From Prochlorococcus sp. AG-402-G10 (lineage in GTDB: Bacteria > Cyanobacteriota > Cyanobacteriia > PCC-6307 > Cyanobiaceae): a stretch of 64,000 nt of DNA. Below, piece after piece: positions 53,289-64,000 of the stretch (its first letter is position 1; every line of letters starts with the position of its first letter). The position numbers were made by a program, and so were the translations under genes. Location of the stretch: positions 62,001 through 126,000 of the forward strand of contig QCHT01000003.1 in the NCBI GenBank assembly GCA_003279445.1. Direction: 5' to 3'. The notes under the pieces are model-generated. The model made no database searches, was not told the DNA's origin, and saw only the letters and a list, made by a program, of their open reading frames with translations.

Positions 53289-54977
53289 CTAAGCTAAGGT
53301 TGTATTAACTAGGACTTTCAAATCCACTCCGGTCAATTCCTTTACTATAGGGATACAATTACTCAAACTCCAATGTTCAAGTCTTAAGTTCTCAATATGT
53401 TTTTCTGGAATCAAGTCAATAGTGAGCTCAGAGGGTTTCAATGAAAATTTCAGCGATGCAATAGAAGAGTCAGGTCTTCGATCAAGTGAAGTTGACAACC
53501 TCAATATTAAGGACATTTCTGAGACAATTCGTCGAAATTCCTTGTTATCCAATGCCTGCCAGGCCTCGTGTCTCTTTTTAGGAAGACTCTTCCTGTGATA
53601 TCTGGCAATAGCTGCAATCATGAGATGTTCTGAATGGGAATATCCTAATAACTCTCCATGTCGTATTAAATACCAAGAATGCTTGTGATAAGAGCCTAAA
53701 TTAATGTGTTGTCCACATGAATGCAGCATCGCTGCAGCCCATAGAAGATCCCTCCCAGGACCTTTATCATGGTGTAGAAGGCCAGCTGTATTGTTATAGA
53801 TAGACAAAGCGAAGTTTGCTACTCGTTCAGATCGGCTTCTATTAACAGAAAACCGTTCAACTTGATGAATCACTGTTCTCTGGCGAATACTTCCTTGAAG
53901 ACTGAACCGATCTTTCAATAACCCTTCACGAAACATCCAATTAACTACCAAGCCTTCTCGCAATGCTCGTTCGCTAAGAACAACTTCTTTGATTTTGAGC
54001 ATTTTCATTATTGTTTGCATTATCAAGGCGCCTGGAACAATAATCTCTGCACGACGCTCACTTAACGGAGCAAGCTTACGTCTCTGCTGTGGAGTTAATA
54101 TAAGAAGCTTGTCTACTAGTCTCGTTAACTTCTCTTCGGAAAATGTATACCCATGCTTTTTCAATAAAGATTCTTGATCTTCAGAAGCTACCAAGCCCCC
54201 AATAGCAAGTGCAGTTCCACTAGTTGCAACTAATTTTGCAGTTTCCTGAGATTTAATACGGGAAAGGACCTTCTTAACAGCTGGTTCCAAAGACCCTTGA
54301 ATAAAAGTTCTTAGGAAATTCAACCTTGCAGTAGAGATAGGAGTATCCTTTATAAAATCTCTTTGCAGACTCACTGCGCCCAATCGAGTACTTGTTAAGG
54401 CTCTTGCATCTTGTTCATCAGCAAGAACTAGCTCTGTAGACCCACCACCAATATCAAGCAATATATGAGGTTGCTGACCAAAAGGCATTCCAGAGAGGAT
54501 GCCCAAATAAATAAGCCTGGCCTCTTCTGATCCACTAATAAGTTCTACATCTAGATCCAACTCATCTTTAATTTGACTTAGAAAAGCCCTGCCATTTGGC
54601 GCCTCTCTAACCGCACTGGTCGCAGCCAAGAGAGTCTCTTCAACATTTTGACTAATTGCAAGATCTTTAAAGCGCCTCAAAGTCTGAAGCACTCTGGTCT
54701 TTGACGACTCAGTAAGGTCACCAGTATCGAAGTCTCTATTACCAAGCCTAGTGGAGGACTTCTCAGCCAAGTCAATACTAAAAGTGTTCAAGACAGGATC
54801 AACTGATGCAATAACCAAATGGGTAGAATTAGTGCCCATATCAATAGCTGCTACACGGCGGATCTTCTCATTATTTCTAAATCTAGAATCTTTACTTTGA
54901 AAAGTTTCTGCTTTCTTATCTGAAAGAAATTCAAAACCTGCAATTTCAACAGGGCTCTTTGACACAGCTAGTCTCAA
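53289..54977 (-). CDS. ppx: Exopolyphosphatase / guanosine pentaphosphate phosphohydrolase family
   Basis: Ppx/GppA enzymes hydrolyse polyphosphate or pppGpp. The 562-residue product carries AAIDMGTNSTHLVIA (phosphate loop 1), ISGSEEARLIYLGIL, LLDIGGGSTELVLA (loop 2) and AGFSxx-like ATSGTALAIGGL. The C-terminal half has an HD-type domain (LLWAAAMLHSCGQHINLGSYHKHSWYLI). An N-terminal extension of about 45 residues precedes the domain. Start Met at 54977 is the only clear one. It is convergent with the RodZ-like gene. Confidence 0.94.
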   Translation of the reverse strand: MRLAVSKSPVEIAGFEFLSDKKAETFQSKDSRFRNNEKIRRVAAIDMGTNSTHLVIASVDPVLNTFSIDLAEKSSTRLGNRDFDTGDLTESSKTRVLQTLRRFKDLAISQNVEETLLAATSAVREAPNGRAFLSQIKDELDLDVELISGSEEARLIYLGILSGMPFGQQPHILLDIGGGSTELVLADEQDARALTSTRLGAVSLQRDFIKDTPISTARLNFLRTFIQGSLEPAVKKVLSRIKSQETAKLVATSGTALAIGGLVASEDQESLLKKHGYTFSEEKLTRLVDKLLILTPQQRRKLAPLSERRAEIIVPGALIMQTIMKMLKIKEVVLSERALREGLVVNWMFREGLLKDRFSLQGSIRQRTVIHQVERFSVNRSRSERVANFALSIYNNTAGLLHHDKGPGRDLLWAAAMLHSCGQHINLGSYHKHSWYLIRHGELLGYSHSEHLMIAAIARYHRKSLPKKRHEAWQALDNKEFRRIVSEMSLILRLSTSLDRRPDSSIASLKFSLKPSELTIDLIPEKHIENLRLEHWSLSNCIPIVKELTGVDLKVLVNTTLA

Positions 54978-55033
54978 AGCATTTCAAAGAATCTAGCAGC
55001 TCTTGTTTAATATTTCTAAAAACAACCTAACAA

Positions 55034-55924
55034 GTGAAGAATTATCTATTTACAAACAAACTACGAACTTTATTGAGCTTGCTCCGCTGGAACAAACCTA
55101 CTGGGAGGCTAATTCTTCTAATACCTGCAGGATGGTCTCTATGGCTAACTCCCTCCTCTCCCCCAACTGTGAACCTAGTTTCCTTAATAATGCTCGGGGG
55201 GATACTAGTCAGTGCGTCAGGTTGCATCGCAAATGACCTTTGGGATAGAAGAATAGACTCTCAAGTTCATCGCACGAAAGACAGACCCCTTGCCAAAGGC
55301 AGTGTCAGAGTATCAACAGCTGTAATAATCCTTATCTTCTTACTTTTTCTAAGCTTGCGAATAATTTTTCTACTCCCTATTTCCAGTCAAAGCATCTGTT
55401 TAAAACTTGCTGTTATAGCTTTATTCCCAATCTTTTTATATCCATCTTCTAAGCGATGGTTTCATTACCCTCAGGCGCTTCTTTCTATCTGCTGGGGCTT
55501 CTCAGTCCTAATTCCTTGGGCTGCAAGCGAGTCTTCCTTAAATGGTGGAACAACCCTGCTGACATGCTGGCTAGCATCAATGATATGGACTTTTGGGTTT
55601 GATACTGTTTATGCAATGGCCGATAAGGCTGACGACAAAAAGCTAGGCTTAAATAGCAGCGCTCTAGCACTTGGTGGCAATGCTTGCAGAGTAGTGTCTA
55701 CTTGCTACGCCTTAACATCAATACTCATAGCAATAAGTGCCTTCAGCAAAGGAATTGGGCCCATCTTTTGGCCTCTCTGGCTACTAGCAAGCATAAGCAT
55801 GCAGAAAGAAGTTTTATCCTTGAATGATTTGCAATCAGAGATATCGGCATCGAGTAGACATTTTCGCAATCAGGTCTTGCTTGGAGGCTTGATTTTATCA
55901 GCATTAATACTTGGTAATTTATAA
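55034..55924 (+). CDS. ubiA: UbiA-family 4-hydroxybenzoate prenyltransferase
   Basis: Aromatic prenyltransferase of plastoquinone synthesis in cyanobacteria. The 296-residue product has eight membrane segments. The first Asp box is NDLWDRRIDSQVHRTKDRPLA, and the second is YAMADKADDKKLGL. RWNKPTGRLILLIPAGWSLWLTP at the N terminus is typical of this branch. The start codon is GTG at 55034, and the LD-carboxypeptidase gene starts 2 bases after the stop. It is divergent from ppx. Confidence 0.93.
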   Translation: MKNYLFTNKLRTLLSLLRWNKPTGRLILLIPAGWSLWLTPSSPPTVNLVSLIMLGGILVSASGCIANDLWDRRIDSQVHRTKDRPLAKGSVRVSTAVIILIFLLFLSLRIIFLLPISSQSICLKLAVIALFPIFLYPSSKRWFHYPQALLSICWGFSVLIPWAASESSLNGGTTLLTCWLASMIWTFGFDTVYAMADKADDKKLGLNSSALALGGNACRVVSTCYALTSILIAISAFSKGIGPIFWPLWLLASISMQKEVLSLNDLQSEISASSRHFRNQVLLGGLILSALILGNL

Positions 55925-55926
55925 AA

Positions 55927-56826
55927 GTGGGCCTAATTAAATCAGAAACCACAACAAAGCCTTTAAGACAAGGAGATAAAGTTCTGGCCATCACCGTTAG
56001 TTCACCTCTTAATGATGAAGATTGTCTACTCCAAGGGATCAAAGTCTTTGAAGATTGGGGACTAACATGTCAAAACGAAGTAACTGTTGGGAGGCATTGG
56101 GGTTACCTTGCAGAAAAAGATCCATTCAGATACAAACAACTCCACTCAAAAAATCATTCCGACTTAATTGCATTTGCAAAAGGAGGATGGGGTGCAGCAC
56201 GATTACTTGAGAACCCTCAGCCATGGCAAAAAGGTTGGCTTGTTGGCTACTCAGACTTATCATCACTTCTACTTGCCAGACTTGCAGCAGGATATGATGG
56301 CGCCATTCACGGTCCTTTAGTTAGTTCTATTTCAAAAGAACCTACTTGGAGTAAAGATAGATTGAGGTCACTTCTATTTAACAAGTCTGTTCCTGATCTT
56401 TTAGGTAGTTCATGGAATAACGGAATAGCCACAGGTCCTTTAGTAGCAGCAAACTTAACAGTTGCCTCCCATTTGCTAGGCAGCGAGCATATGCCTAATC
56501 TAAAAGGTGCAATTTTAGTCTTGGAAGATATTGGGGAAGAGCCTTACCGAATTGATCGAATGTTGACGCATTGGCGAATCAATGGCGTACTTCAGAATCT
56601 AGCTGGTTTAGCTTTTGGAAACTTCTTAAACTGTGAAGACCAAGAAAAAGATAAATCCCAAAGTTTCTCTGTCGAGGAGATTCTTAAAGAGCGTTCTAAC
56701 GATCTAAACATCCCTGTTATTGCAGATCTCCCAGTTGGGCATTGTTGTGGAAATGCAGCATTACCTCTCGGCTGGGAAGCTACCCTTAATGGGAATGAGG
56801 GAGTACTGAGCATCAAGCCCTTTTAA
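55927..56826 (+). CDS. LD-carboxypeptidase (S66 family, MccF-like)
   Basis: A 299-residue serine peptidase of the LD-carboxypeptidase family, which trims the D-Ala end of peptidoglycan peptides or inactivates microcin-like compounds. The catalytic segments are [16 protein letters not shown] (Ser), [17 protein letters not shown] (Glu) and [16 protein letters not shown] (His). Start codon is GTG at 55927, only 2 bases after ubiA, so they are cotranscribed. The 3' end overlaps the convergent ispD by 14 bases. Confidence 0.9.
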   Translation: MGLIKSETTTKPLRQGDKVLAITVSSPLNDEDCLLQGIKVFEDWGLTCQNEVTVGRHWGYLAEKDPFRYKQLHSKNHSDLIAFAKGGWGAARLLENPQPWQKGWLVGYSDLSSLLLARLAAGYDGAIHGPLVSSISKEPTWSKDRLRSLLFNKSVPDLLGSSWNNGIATGPLVAANLTVASHLLGSEHMPNLKGAILVLEDIGEEPYRIDRMLTHWRINGVLQNLAGLAFGNFLNCEDQEKDKSQSFSVEEILKERSNDLNIPVIADLPVGHCCGNAALPLGWEATLNGNEGVLSIKPF

Positions 56827-57487
56827 AGAGCAATGCTTCAGCAATAATAAGATCAAATGGTGTAGTGACTTTTATATTCGATGAAGGTGACTCCAAAATT
56901 TTCACAGCCCTCCCCAGTTTTTCAAATAAAGCTGCATCATCGGTAACGCTCCAATTGTGTTTGAGGGCTTGATCATGCGCGTCTTTCAGCTCAGCAACGT
57001 TAAAACCTTGAGGAGTTTGTGCGGCCCATAGTTCAGAACGATCAGGTGTACCAGTGATAAATCCACCCTTAGATACCTGCTTAATGGTGTCAACAACTGG
57101 CGTAGCAGCAACAACAGCAGTCCCTTCCTTTACCAAATCAGCGCACTGGTTCAATAATTTAGGCTCTACTAAACACCTTGCAGCATCATGAATAAGTACA
57201 TATTTCGCATCAGAAGGCAATCCATTCAATCCTCGTTGAACAGACTCTTGTCGTGTGCTACCACCATCTATCCAGTGAATCTGTAATTCACATTCCTCAA
57301 CTACCGAAAGGATTGCAGCCTTATCTAAAGGTTGACCAACAATCCCAATCCAATCAATAGAATTCGAGGCCTTAACCGAATTCAAGGTCCATGACAAAAC
57401 TGATTGACCAGCAACATCCAAAAGCAATTTATTGCAGTGAGCTCCCATACGTGATCCGCTACCAGCTGCGGCAATTAATAAATGCAA
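56813..57487 (-). CDS. ispD: 2-C-methyl-D-erythritol 4-phosphate cytidylyltransferase
   Basis: Second dedicated step of the MEP isoprenoid route. The 224-residue product starts [25 protein letters not shown], and has IHDAARCLV and [14 protein letters not shown] plus [13 protein letters not shown]. These are all family signatures. The substrate-binding Lys and Arg are present (Lys in CNKLLLDV, Arg in GSRMG). Convergent overlap with the LD-carboxypeptidase gene. Confidence 0.97.
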   Translation of the reverse strand: MHLLIAAAGSGSRMGAHCNKLLLDVAGQSVLSWTLNSVKASNSIDWIGIVGQPLDKAAILSVVEECELQIHWIDGGSTRQESVQRGLNGLPSDAKYVLIHDAARCLVEPKLLNQCADLVKEGTAVVAATPVVDTIKQVSKGGFITGTPDRSELWAAQTPQGFNVAELKDAHDQALKHNWSVTDDAALFEKLGRAVKILESPSSNIKVTTPFDLIIAEALLFKRA

Positions 57488-57603
57488 AGCTTGCTCCTTT
57501 TAAGAAAGACTTGTAAGCCTTCCCAGTTAATAAATGCTGCTCTAATTTATTAGGCTTAGTACAATCTGCTTTGATCTTATTGATCAAGGAAACAAAACAT
57601 CGC

Positions 57604-58356
57604 ATGACTTCATCATCACTTCTCAACGGCCAAACAGCACTAGTTACAGGTGCTAGCAGAGGAATAGGAAAAGCAATTGCTATTGGACTCGGTAATTTAG
57701 GAGCTGAAGTTGTGGTTAATTATGCAAGTTCAGAGCAACAAGCAGAGGAAGTCGTATCTTTGATCAAAAGCTCTGGGGGCAAATCCTATTCTCTTAAGGC
57801 AAATGTGGCTGATGAAGACTCTGCAAATCAATTAATCAATTCTGTCCTTGGGAAGAGTAATCAAATAGATATTTTGGTAAATAATGCTGGGATAACAAAA
57901 GATGGACTTCTAATGAGAATGAAAACCGAAGACTGGCAATCAGTAATCAATCTAAATTTGACTGGGGTTTTCTTTTGCACTAAGGCAGTTTCACGAGCAA
58001 TGCTGAAAAGGAAGCAAGGCAGGATTATTAACATCACATCCGTTGTAGGAATAATGGGTAATGGTGGACAAGCAAATTATGCGTCAGCAAAAGCAGGTGT
58101 TATTGGCCTTACTAGAAGTTCTGCTAAAGAGTTTGCAAGTAGAGGTATCACAGTTAATGCGGTTGCTCCTGGCTTTATAGAAACAGATATGACAAAAGGC
58201 TTAGATTCAGAACCAATACTCGCAGCTATCCCTTTAGGCCAATTCGGTACTCCTGAGCATGTAGCAGGAACAGTTTGTTTTCTTGCTTCTGATCCTGCAG
58301 CAAGCTATATAACTGGACAAGTTTTACAAGTAGATGGGGGAATGGTGATGAGCTAA
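57604..58356 (+). CDS. fabG: 3-oxoacyl-[acyl-carrier-protein] reductase
   Basis: NADPH-dependent ketoreductase of fatty acid elongation. The 250-residue product has TALVTGASRGIGKAIAIGLG, ILVNNAGITKDGLLMRM with the conserved NNAG, ITSVVGIMGNGGQANYASAKAGVIG with Ser and the Tyr-Lys pair, and a GGMVMS end. Length and motifs are standard FabG. The start at 57604 gives MTSSSLLNGQTALVTGAS; an in-frame Met 11 codons upstream is unlikely. Confidence 0.96.
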   Translation: MTSSSLLNGQTALVTGASRGIGKAIAIGLGNLGAEVVVNYASSEQQAEEVVSLIKSSGGKSYSLKANVADEDSANQLINSVLGKSNQIDILVNNAGITKDGLLMRMKTEDWQSVINLNLTGVFFCTKAVSRAMLKRKQGRIINITSVVGIMGNGGQANYASAKAGVIGLTRSSAKEFASRGITVNAVAPGFIETDMTKGLDSEPILAAIPLGQFGTPEHVAGTVCFLASDPAASYITGQVLQVDGGMVMS

Positions 58357-58373
58357 AAGCGATCAAATCAACA

Positions 58374-58547
58374 TTAATCAATAGGTTGTCCCAGTTCATC
58401 ACGCAACTTACGAATACGCTGCAAAAGCTTCAGCCTTCTACTTCTTGCAGTGGCGGTTAGAAAAAGTCGTAAGGGGAAGTAAATCACTGTCATCGTGCCG
58501 GCAAGACCAGCCATCAATATAAAAAATAAAGTTCCTGAATCATTCAT
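58374..58547 (-). CDS. Small single-helix membrane protein, function unknown
   Basis: A 57-residue protein MNDSGTLFFILMAGLAGTMTVIYFPLRLFLTATARSRRLKLLQRIRKLRDELGQPID. There is one membrane segment followed by a strongly basic amphipathic helix. The family is unknown to me. It lies between fabG and groEL2, on the opposite strand, with sensible composition. An in-frame Met 7 codons upstream is possible. Confidence 0.6.
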   Translation of the reverse strand: MNDSGTLFFILMAGLAGTMTVIYFPLRLFLTATARSRRLKLLQRIRKLRDELGQPID

Positions 58548-58672
58548 ACTTTGAACATAATCGTCCAAGTGGCATTAAGCACTATTTTGAACCTCAAAAA
58601 TCAAAGGATTCGGCTTTCCCCACTTCTTAACATCTAACTTTTCGTAAGAGTGTAAAGGGAAATTGTGAATAG

Positions 58673-60385
<1,713 letters not shown>

Positions 60386-60441
60386 TCATTTTTTAAGTAA
60401 ATTAGGCAAAAGAAATTTCTTTTTAGAAATTACATAAGTTT

Positions 60442-60933
60442 TCACGAAGCCTTAGGCATCTGCTCTTCGGAATGAGGCAACCATCTTCTTAAGCTACTTA
60501 ACCTTGGGGTAGGAGGTGCTGGGGCCAACGGAAGGTTAGGCGCATTTAGTGGTATTTTTTCTATATTTTCAACTACCTTGGCAGCGACAGAGTTGTCATT
60601 ATCAGATAATTCACTAACATTCTTCTGATCTGGATTTTTGAGATTCTCTTCATCCTTAATAGACTCTTGTGGCATCTCTAGGCTATTAATGAAACTTGAT
60701 TCTATCTGCAGTTCAGTTTGGTCAATTTCTAAAGATGGCGAACTGTGAGATGTTTCCCTAGGCTTGGGCTCTAAGAAATCTTTACTTTCAATCTCTGAAT
60801 CGTCCAAAGCTTCAATACCGTAACGATGCACCAACTTAGACCTTAAACAAAGGAGATGACCTTGATCACCAAGTTGGATTGCTTCAGAAATCTTGTTTTG
60901 AAGCTGAGTTTTTCGCAAAGAAATCAATTTCAT
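60442..60933 (-). CDS. Hypothetical protein with acidic linker and Pro-rich C terminus
   Basis: A 163-residue protein beginning MKLISLRKTQLQNKISEAIQLGDQGHLLCLRSKLVHRYGIEALDD, an ordered helical part. A variable acidic linker follows, then a Pro-rich segment (LPLAPAPPTPRLSSLRRWLPH) near the end. I do not recognise it. The start at 60933 is chosen because the region upstream, from an in-frame Met at 61035, runs into the permease gene. It is the last gene of the ctaB-ABC run. Confidence 0.65.
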   Translation of the reverse strand: MKLISLRKTQLQNKISEAIQLGDQGHLLCLRSKLVHRYGIEALDDSEIESKDFLEPKPRETSHSSPSLEIDQTELQIESSFINSLEMPQESIKDEENLKNPDQKNVSELSDNDNSVAAKVVENIEKIPLNAPNLPLAPAPPTPRLSSLRRWLPHSEEQMPKAS

Positions 60934-60956
60934 CGGGATTAGTGAAGGCAAGGGGT

Positions 60957-61811
60957 TTAGATAAGTTTTCGATTTAATAATGGGCGAATAGCAAGGAATA
61001 GGCCAATTGTTAAAACGATCAAAATCAACAAGCATTCATATCCGGTTAGATCTCCATAAGGAGCCTGAATAAGAACACTCCCTAATCCAATTGAACTGCT
61101 ATAAGCAGCACGAATAGGTTCTATAGCAAAGGTAAGCGGATTTAATGCTGCTAGCCAGCCCAACCACGCCGGCATGAAAGAAATTGGAACCAAAGCTGTG
61201 CTTGCAAACAACAGTGGGAGGTTGGCGACAAATATAACCGCAATCAATTCAATGTGACCAGGCAAAATAAATGCAAGGCCTAGGCTCAAGGCTGTAACAG
61301 CAAACACCAATATTAAAAGGGTTAGAAAAACCAACAAGACACCACCTTCGCCTGGCCAGCCATAACCAAGGAAGAAAGTAGCAGACATAATTGCAAAGCA
61401 TTGCAACAGACTGATAGTAGATATATAGACAACAGAAGACACCACAATTGAACTACGGCTCTGCAACGGAGCTACTAACAGTCTATTTAAAAATCCAAAT
61501 TCACGGTCAAACATTACTGGCAATCCTGCATTAAGTGCTCCACTAAATGCAGTAAATACGATTATGCCGGCTCCAAGAAATCTTCCATACTCCATACCTC
61601 CAGGGAGAAAGTCTTCAGGTGCATTTGCAAACAGAGCTCCGAACAATACAAGCCATATCAAAGGTTGGAGCACTCCTGCTATCAAAGTAGAAGGTCTTCT
61701 AATTAACTGTATAAAAAGCCTTTTAGTTAATGCAAGAACTTCCTGAAGGAATTGATTAATCGGCGTCTCTTGTTTATTTAGAGAGCTTGATGAAGAGAAA
61801 GTAGTGTTCAT
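60957..61811 (-). CDS. ABC-2-type transporter permease
   Basis: A 284-residue six-helix permease of the ABC-2 (DrrB-like) family. LFIQLIRRPSTLIAGVLQPLIWLVLFGALFANAPEDF is the cytoplasmic amphipathic start and first helix, and GFLNRLLVAPLQSRSSIVVSSVV is the conserved cytoplasmic loop. The C-terminal part has the typical SFMPAWLGWLAALNPLTFAIEPIRAAY motif. It pairs with the ATPase gene 55 bases upstream. Drug, lipid or polysaccharide export are all possible; the position next to ctaB suggests a link to respiration, unproven. Confidence 0.9.
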   Translation of the reverse strand: MNTTFSSSSSLNKQETPINQFLQEVLALTKRLFIQLIRRPSTLIAGVLQPLIWLVLFGALFANAPEDFLPGGMEYGRFLGAGIIVFTAFSGALNAGLPVMFDREFGFLNRLLVAPLQSRSSIVVSSVVYISTISLLQCFAIMSATFFLGYGWPGEGGVLLVFLTLLILVFAVTALSLGLAFILPGHIELIAVIFVANLPLLFASTALVPISFMPAWLGWLAALNPLTFAIEPIRAAYSSSIGLGSVLIQAPYGDLTGYECLLILIVLTIGLFLAIRPLLNRKLI

Positions 61812-61866
61812 AGAATTAGAAGTGGCTAAGTTTTCAAGTATTTATTCATTAAGAGGTTAAAAGCTT

Positions 61867-62880
61867 TTATCTCATAGACTGTTTTGCCTCTTTTTTAAAG
61901 TCCCTCTTAGTAGAAACCTCCAGTTCTGCATCCATAAGTGTTTTACCAGTTGCTTTTAAATAAACGTCATCCAAACTTGGACGACTTTCAGATAATGAAA
62001 AGATTCCATAACCAGCTTCATTTAACTGCAAACGTAATGTTGACAAAGATTCAGAGTCATCTGAAAAAAAGTTTATAGAAAACCCTTGAGCCCTATTAAA
62101 AAAAACATCATGTAACCCTTTAACGCCCTGAATTAATTTTTGAACATTTTCAGCCTCCAGTTGATTGCTAAATTCTCGTACTTTTAGAGTCACTCTATTA
62201 CTCCCCAACTCTTTTTTTAGTTCACTTGGCGATCCGTTTGCAATCACTTTTCCCGAATCAATTATTGCCATTTGATCAGAAAGTGCATCAACCTCCTCAA
62301 GATAATGACTGCTTAATAAAATCGTAGTACCTTCAGCATGAAGTTCCCTTAATAAAGACCAAACTTTAGAACGGCTTTCTATATCTAACCCAACAGTTGG
62401 TTCATCTAAAACCAACAATTCAGGTTCATGCAATAAACCACATGCAAGATCAAGGCGTCTCTTCATACCGCCAGAGTAAGAACCAGATCGTCTGTCAATC
62501 CATTCAGTCATATCAAGTCGATCAATCATCTCCTGAATTCGCTTATCACGGTAATTTCTACGCAAATGGTAAAGCTCACCATGAAGCTGAAGTAATTCCC
62601 TACCAGTGAGAATTTTATCTATTGCTACTTCTTGAGCTACATAACCGATCTTATCTCTGATATTTCTCGGATTTGTTAAAGCATTCTCTCCTCCTACAAT
62701 AACTTTCCCAGAATCAGGTTCCAAAAGAGTGCAAAGAATTCTCAGAGTTGTACTCTTACCCGAACCATTAGGCCCTAGAAGACCAAAAAGAGCCCCTTTT
62801 GGAATTGCAAGAGTCAATTTCCTGAGAGCAAGCACAGATCCGTAAGACTTCTCTAGGTCATGAAGTTCAACCAAAAGCAT
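61867..62880 (-). CDS. ABC transporter ATP-binding protein
   Basis: A 337-residue DrrA-family ATPase. Walker A is LLGPNGSGKSTTLRIL near residue 36, the signature is YSGGMKRRLDLACGLL near 138, Walker B is ELLVLDEPTVGLD and the switch His is in LLSSHYLEEVD. A C-terminal extension (KVREFSNQLEAENVQKLI, then SEARPSLDDVYLKATG-like SESRPSLDDVYLKATG) is typical of the drug/lipid export subfamily. Operon with the permease and ctaB. Confidence 0.94.
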   Translation of the reverse strand: MLLVELHDLEKSYGSVLALRKLTLAIPKGALFGLLGPNGSGKSTTLRILCTLLEPDSGKVIVGGENALTNPRNIRDKIGYVAQEVAIDKILTGRELLQLHGELYHLRRNYRDKRIQEMIDRLDMTEWIDRRSGSYSGGMKRRLDLACGLLHEPELLVLDEPTVGLDIESRSKVWSLLRELHAEGTTILLSSHYLEEVDALSDQMAIIDSGKVIANGSPSELKKELGSNRVTLKVREFSNQLEAENVQKLIQGVKGLHDVFFNRAQGFSINFFSDDSESLSTLRLQLNEAGYGIFSLSESRPSLDDVYLKATGKTLMDAELEVSTKRDFKKEAKQSMR

Positions 62881-62964
62881 TAAAGAATGAATCAGTTAAG
62901 TAACTAATAGAAATCTAGAGAAGAAATTGCAATTAGGTGCGCAAAATTTCCATCAAAAAAAATT

Positions 62965-63969
62965 TCAAATTATTTCAGGAAGATTTATCAGATTTGAAAG
63001 AAGGTAAATAGCTTGATGATGAAATTGATCAGCTAATGATAAGCGACTAATGACAAGCAAAAAGCAAATGCCAAACATATATAAAATGGACCACCGAAAC
63101 AATCCTTTCGCCCGAATTAGATCTTCTGGATCAAGTGCCAATCTTCGAACCATTTGAAATAACCTAACGTTAAACGGAACTAACAGAACACCATACAAGA
63201 GTCCTCCTTCAGGAAGAGCAAAAACGCCCAACCAACTCAGAAGAATAGTTGCCCAACCATATTGATAAATTGCCTTCGCGGTAAAGACTGAACCTTTTAC
63301 AACTGGCAACATAGGTATTCCTACAGATTCATAGTCATCTTTAAGAAGAATCGCCAAAGCCCAAAAATGTGCAGGAGTCCAAACCATTACTAAAGCAAAC
63401 AGCCACCAACCACTTAGACCAATATGACCAGTAGCTGCTGCTGCTCCTACTAACGGAGGAATTGCTCCAGCTACCCCTCCAATGACAATATTCTGAGAAG
63501 TCCGTGGCTTTAAGAATGCTGTATACAGGAGCACATAACTGCACAATCCAAGCAAAGAGAGTCCTGCTGCTAAACAATTGACACCACTAACTAACAAAGC
63601 AGCAGCAGCCAAGGTACAAGAAATTGCTCCAGCAAAAACACTAGAAGGGGACAATCGTCCTGAAGGCAATGCTCTTGAGCTTGTTCGCTGCATTCGACCA
63701 TCAAGATCCTGCTCCCAAAGACAATTCAGAGCACCTGCTGCAGCTGCGGCAAGTGCTCCGCCTCCAAGAGTGCATGCAAGTCTTGGCGAAGGCAATGGCC
63801 ACCCTTCACTTAAGGCCATACCCCCAAGAGTTGTTGCTAAAAGCAATGGAATCAGACGAGGTTTCGCAACTTCTAGCCAAGGAGGAAGCTTTACTTTTTT
63901 CCTAGAAGGAACAACTTGGTCACGACTAGGAGAAGAAGAAAGTATCTGTGACGAAGTGGAACTAACCAT
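62965..63969 (-). CDS. ctaB: Heme O synthase (protoheme IX farnesyltransferase)
   Basis: Attaches a farnesyl group to heme b to make heme O, the precursor of heme A of the terminal oxidase. The 334-residue product has eight or nine membrane segments. The first Asp-rich box is [25 protein letters not shown], and the second is [45 protein letters not shown] marks the N-terminal helix. The Met at 63969 is chosen ([12 protein letters not shown]); an in-frame Met at 63996 reaches the window edge region. ctaA, if present, would lie outside the window. Confidence 0.96.
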   Translation of the reverse strand: MVSSTSSQILSSSPSRDQVVPSRKKVKLPPWLEVAKPRLIPLLLATTLGGMALSEGWPLPSPRLACTLGGGALAAAAAGALNCLWEQDLDGRMQRTSSRALPSGRLSPSSVFAGAISCTLAAAALLVSGVNCLAAGLSLLGLCSYVLLYTAFLKPRTSQNIVIGGVAGAIPPLVGAAAATGHIGLSGWWLFALVMVWTPAHFWALAILLKDDYESVGIPMLPVVKGSVFTAKAIYQYGWATILLSWLGVFALPEGGLLYGVLLVPFNVRLFQMVRRLALDPEDLIRAKGLFRWSILYMFGICFLLVISRLSLADQFHHQAIYLLSNLINLPEII

Positions 63970-64000
63970 GACAAACCTCCAAAGAAGAATCTTCAAAGGC

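Overview
The window reads as a stretch of core chromosome from a marine picocyanobacterium, almost certainly Prochlorococcus and most likely a low-light-adapted type. The evidence is the AT-rich base composition, the short intergenic gaps, oxygenic photosynthesis genes (psb27, psaF-psaJ, petC-petA, a high-light-inducible protein), the divergent second chaperonin GroEL2 without groES, and a 62-residue protein between tRNA-Trp and tRNA-Asp. That small protein matches my memory of the PSHCP protein, invariant across Prochlorococcus and marine Synechococcus. The strain assignment is inference. I see no phage, insertion sequence, integrase or CRISPR array.

Layout. 1-8 kb: CPBP membrane protease, a two-domain histidine phosphatase, a dihydroorotase-like protein without the usual metal-binding His pair, signal peptidase I, a large unidentified membrane protein, an Spx/ArsC-like protein and a pyrophosphatase. 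8-13 kb: proS, psb27, purA and an adenosine kinase-like gene. 13-20 kb: cutA, cobK, ssb, a DUF2854 gene, argB, a DUF3153 fusion and priA. 20-25 kb: the principal sigma factor, hemC, a second pyrophosphatase and an M32 carboxypeptidase. 25-32 kb: YjbQ, a pterin dehydratase, a CobW-type GTPase overlapping an iron-type ABC permease, LarC, two lineage-specific hypotheticals and xthA. 32-39 kb: hemL, an SPFH protein, YajQ, a DprA-like protein, a BioD/DRTGG protein, an SDR and map.

39-42 kb is a translation cluster: rplS, tRNA-Trp, the PSHCP-like gene, tRNA-Asp and gltX. 42-50 kb: a Na+/H+ antiporter, hli, tsaD, psaF-psaJ, a frameshifted gmk, an RqcH-type gene, tatC and DUF3067. 50-57 kb: petC-petA, lgt, cobM, a RodZ-like protein, ppx, a UbiA-type prenyltransferase, an LD-carboxypeptidase and ispD. 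57-64 kb: fabG, groEL2, and on the minus strand a ctaB - ABC ATPase - ABC permease - hypothetical run.

Functional themes are tetrapyrrole, heme and cobalamin synthesis (hemL, hemC, cobK, cobM, ctaB), photosystem and cytochrome b6f components with their export machinery (tatC, lepB, lgt), translation (proS, gltX, rplS, map, two tRNAs, RqcH) and metal handling (CobW, iron permease, LarC, CutA). The observations most worth a second look are the C8-tract frameshift in gmk, the PSHCP neighbourhood, a missing catalytic Asp in one of two pyrophosphatases, a 16-bp hairpin with a U tract directly before map, and unexplained structured gaps before rpoD and yjbQ. I found no clearly new multi-gene system. 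All calls come from reading the sequence; no database search was run.
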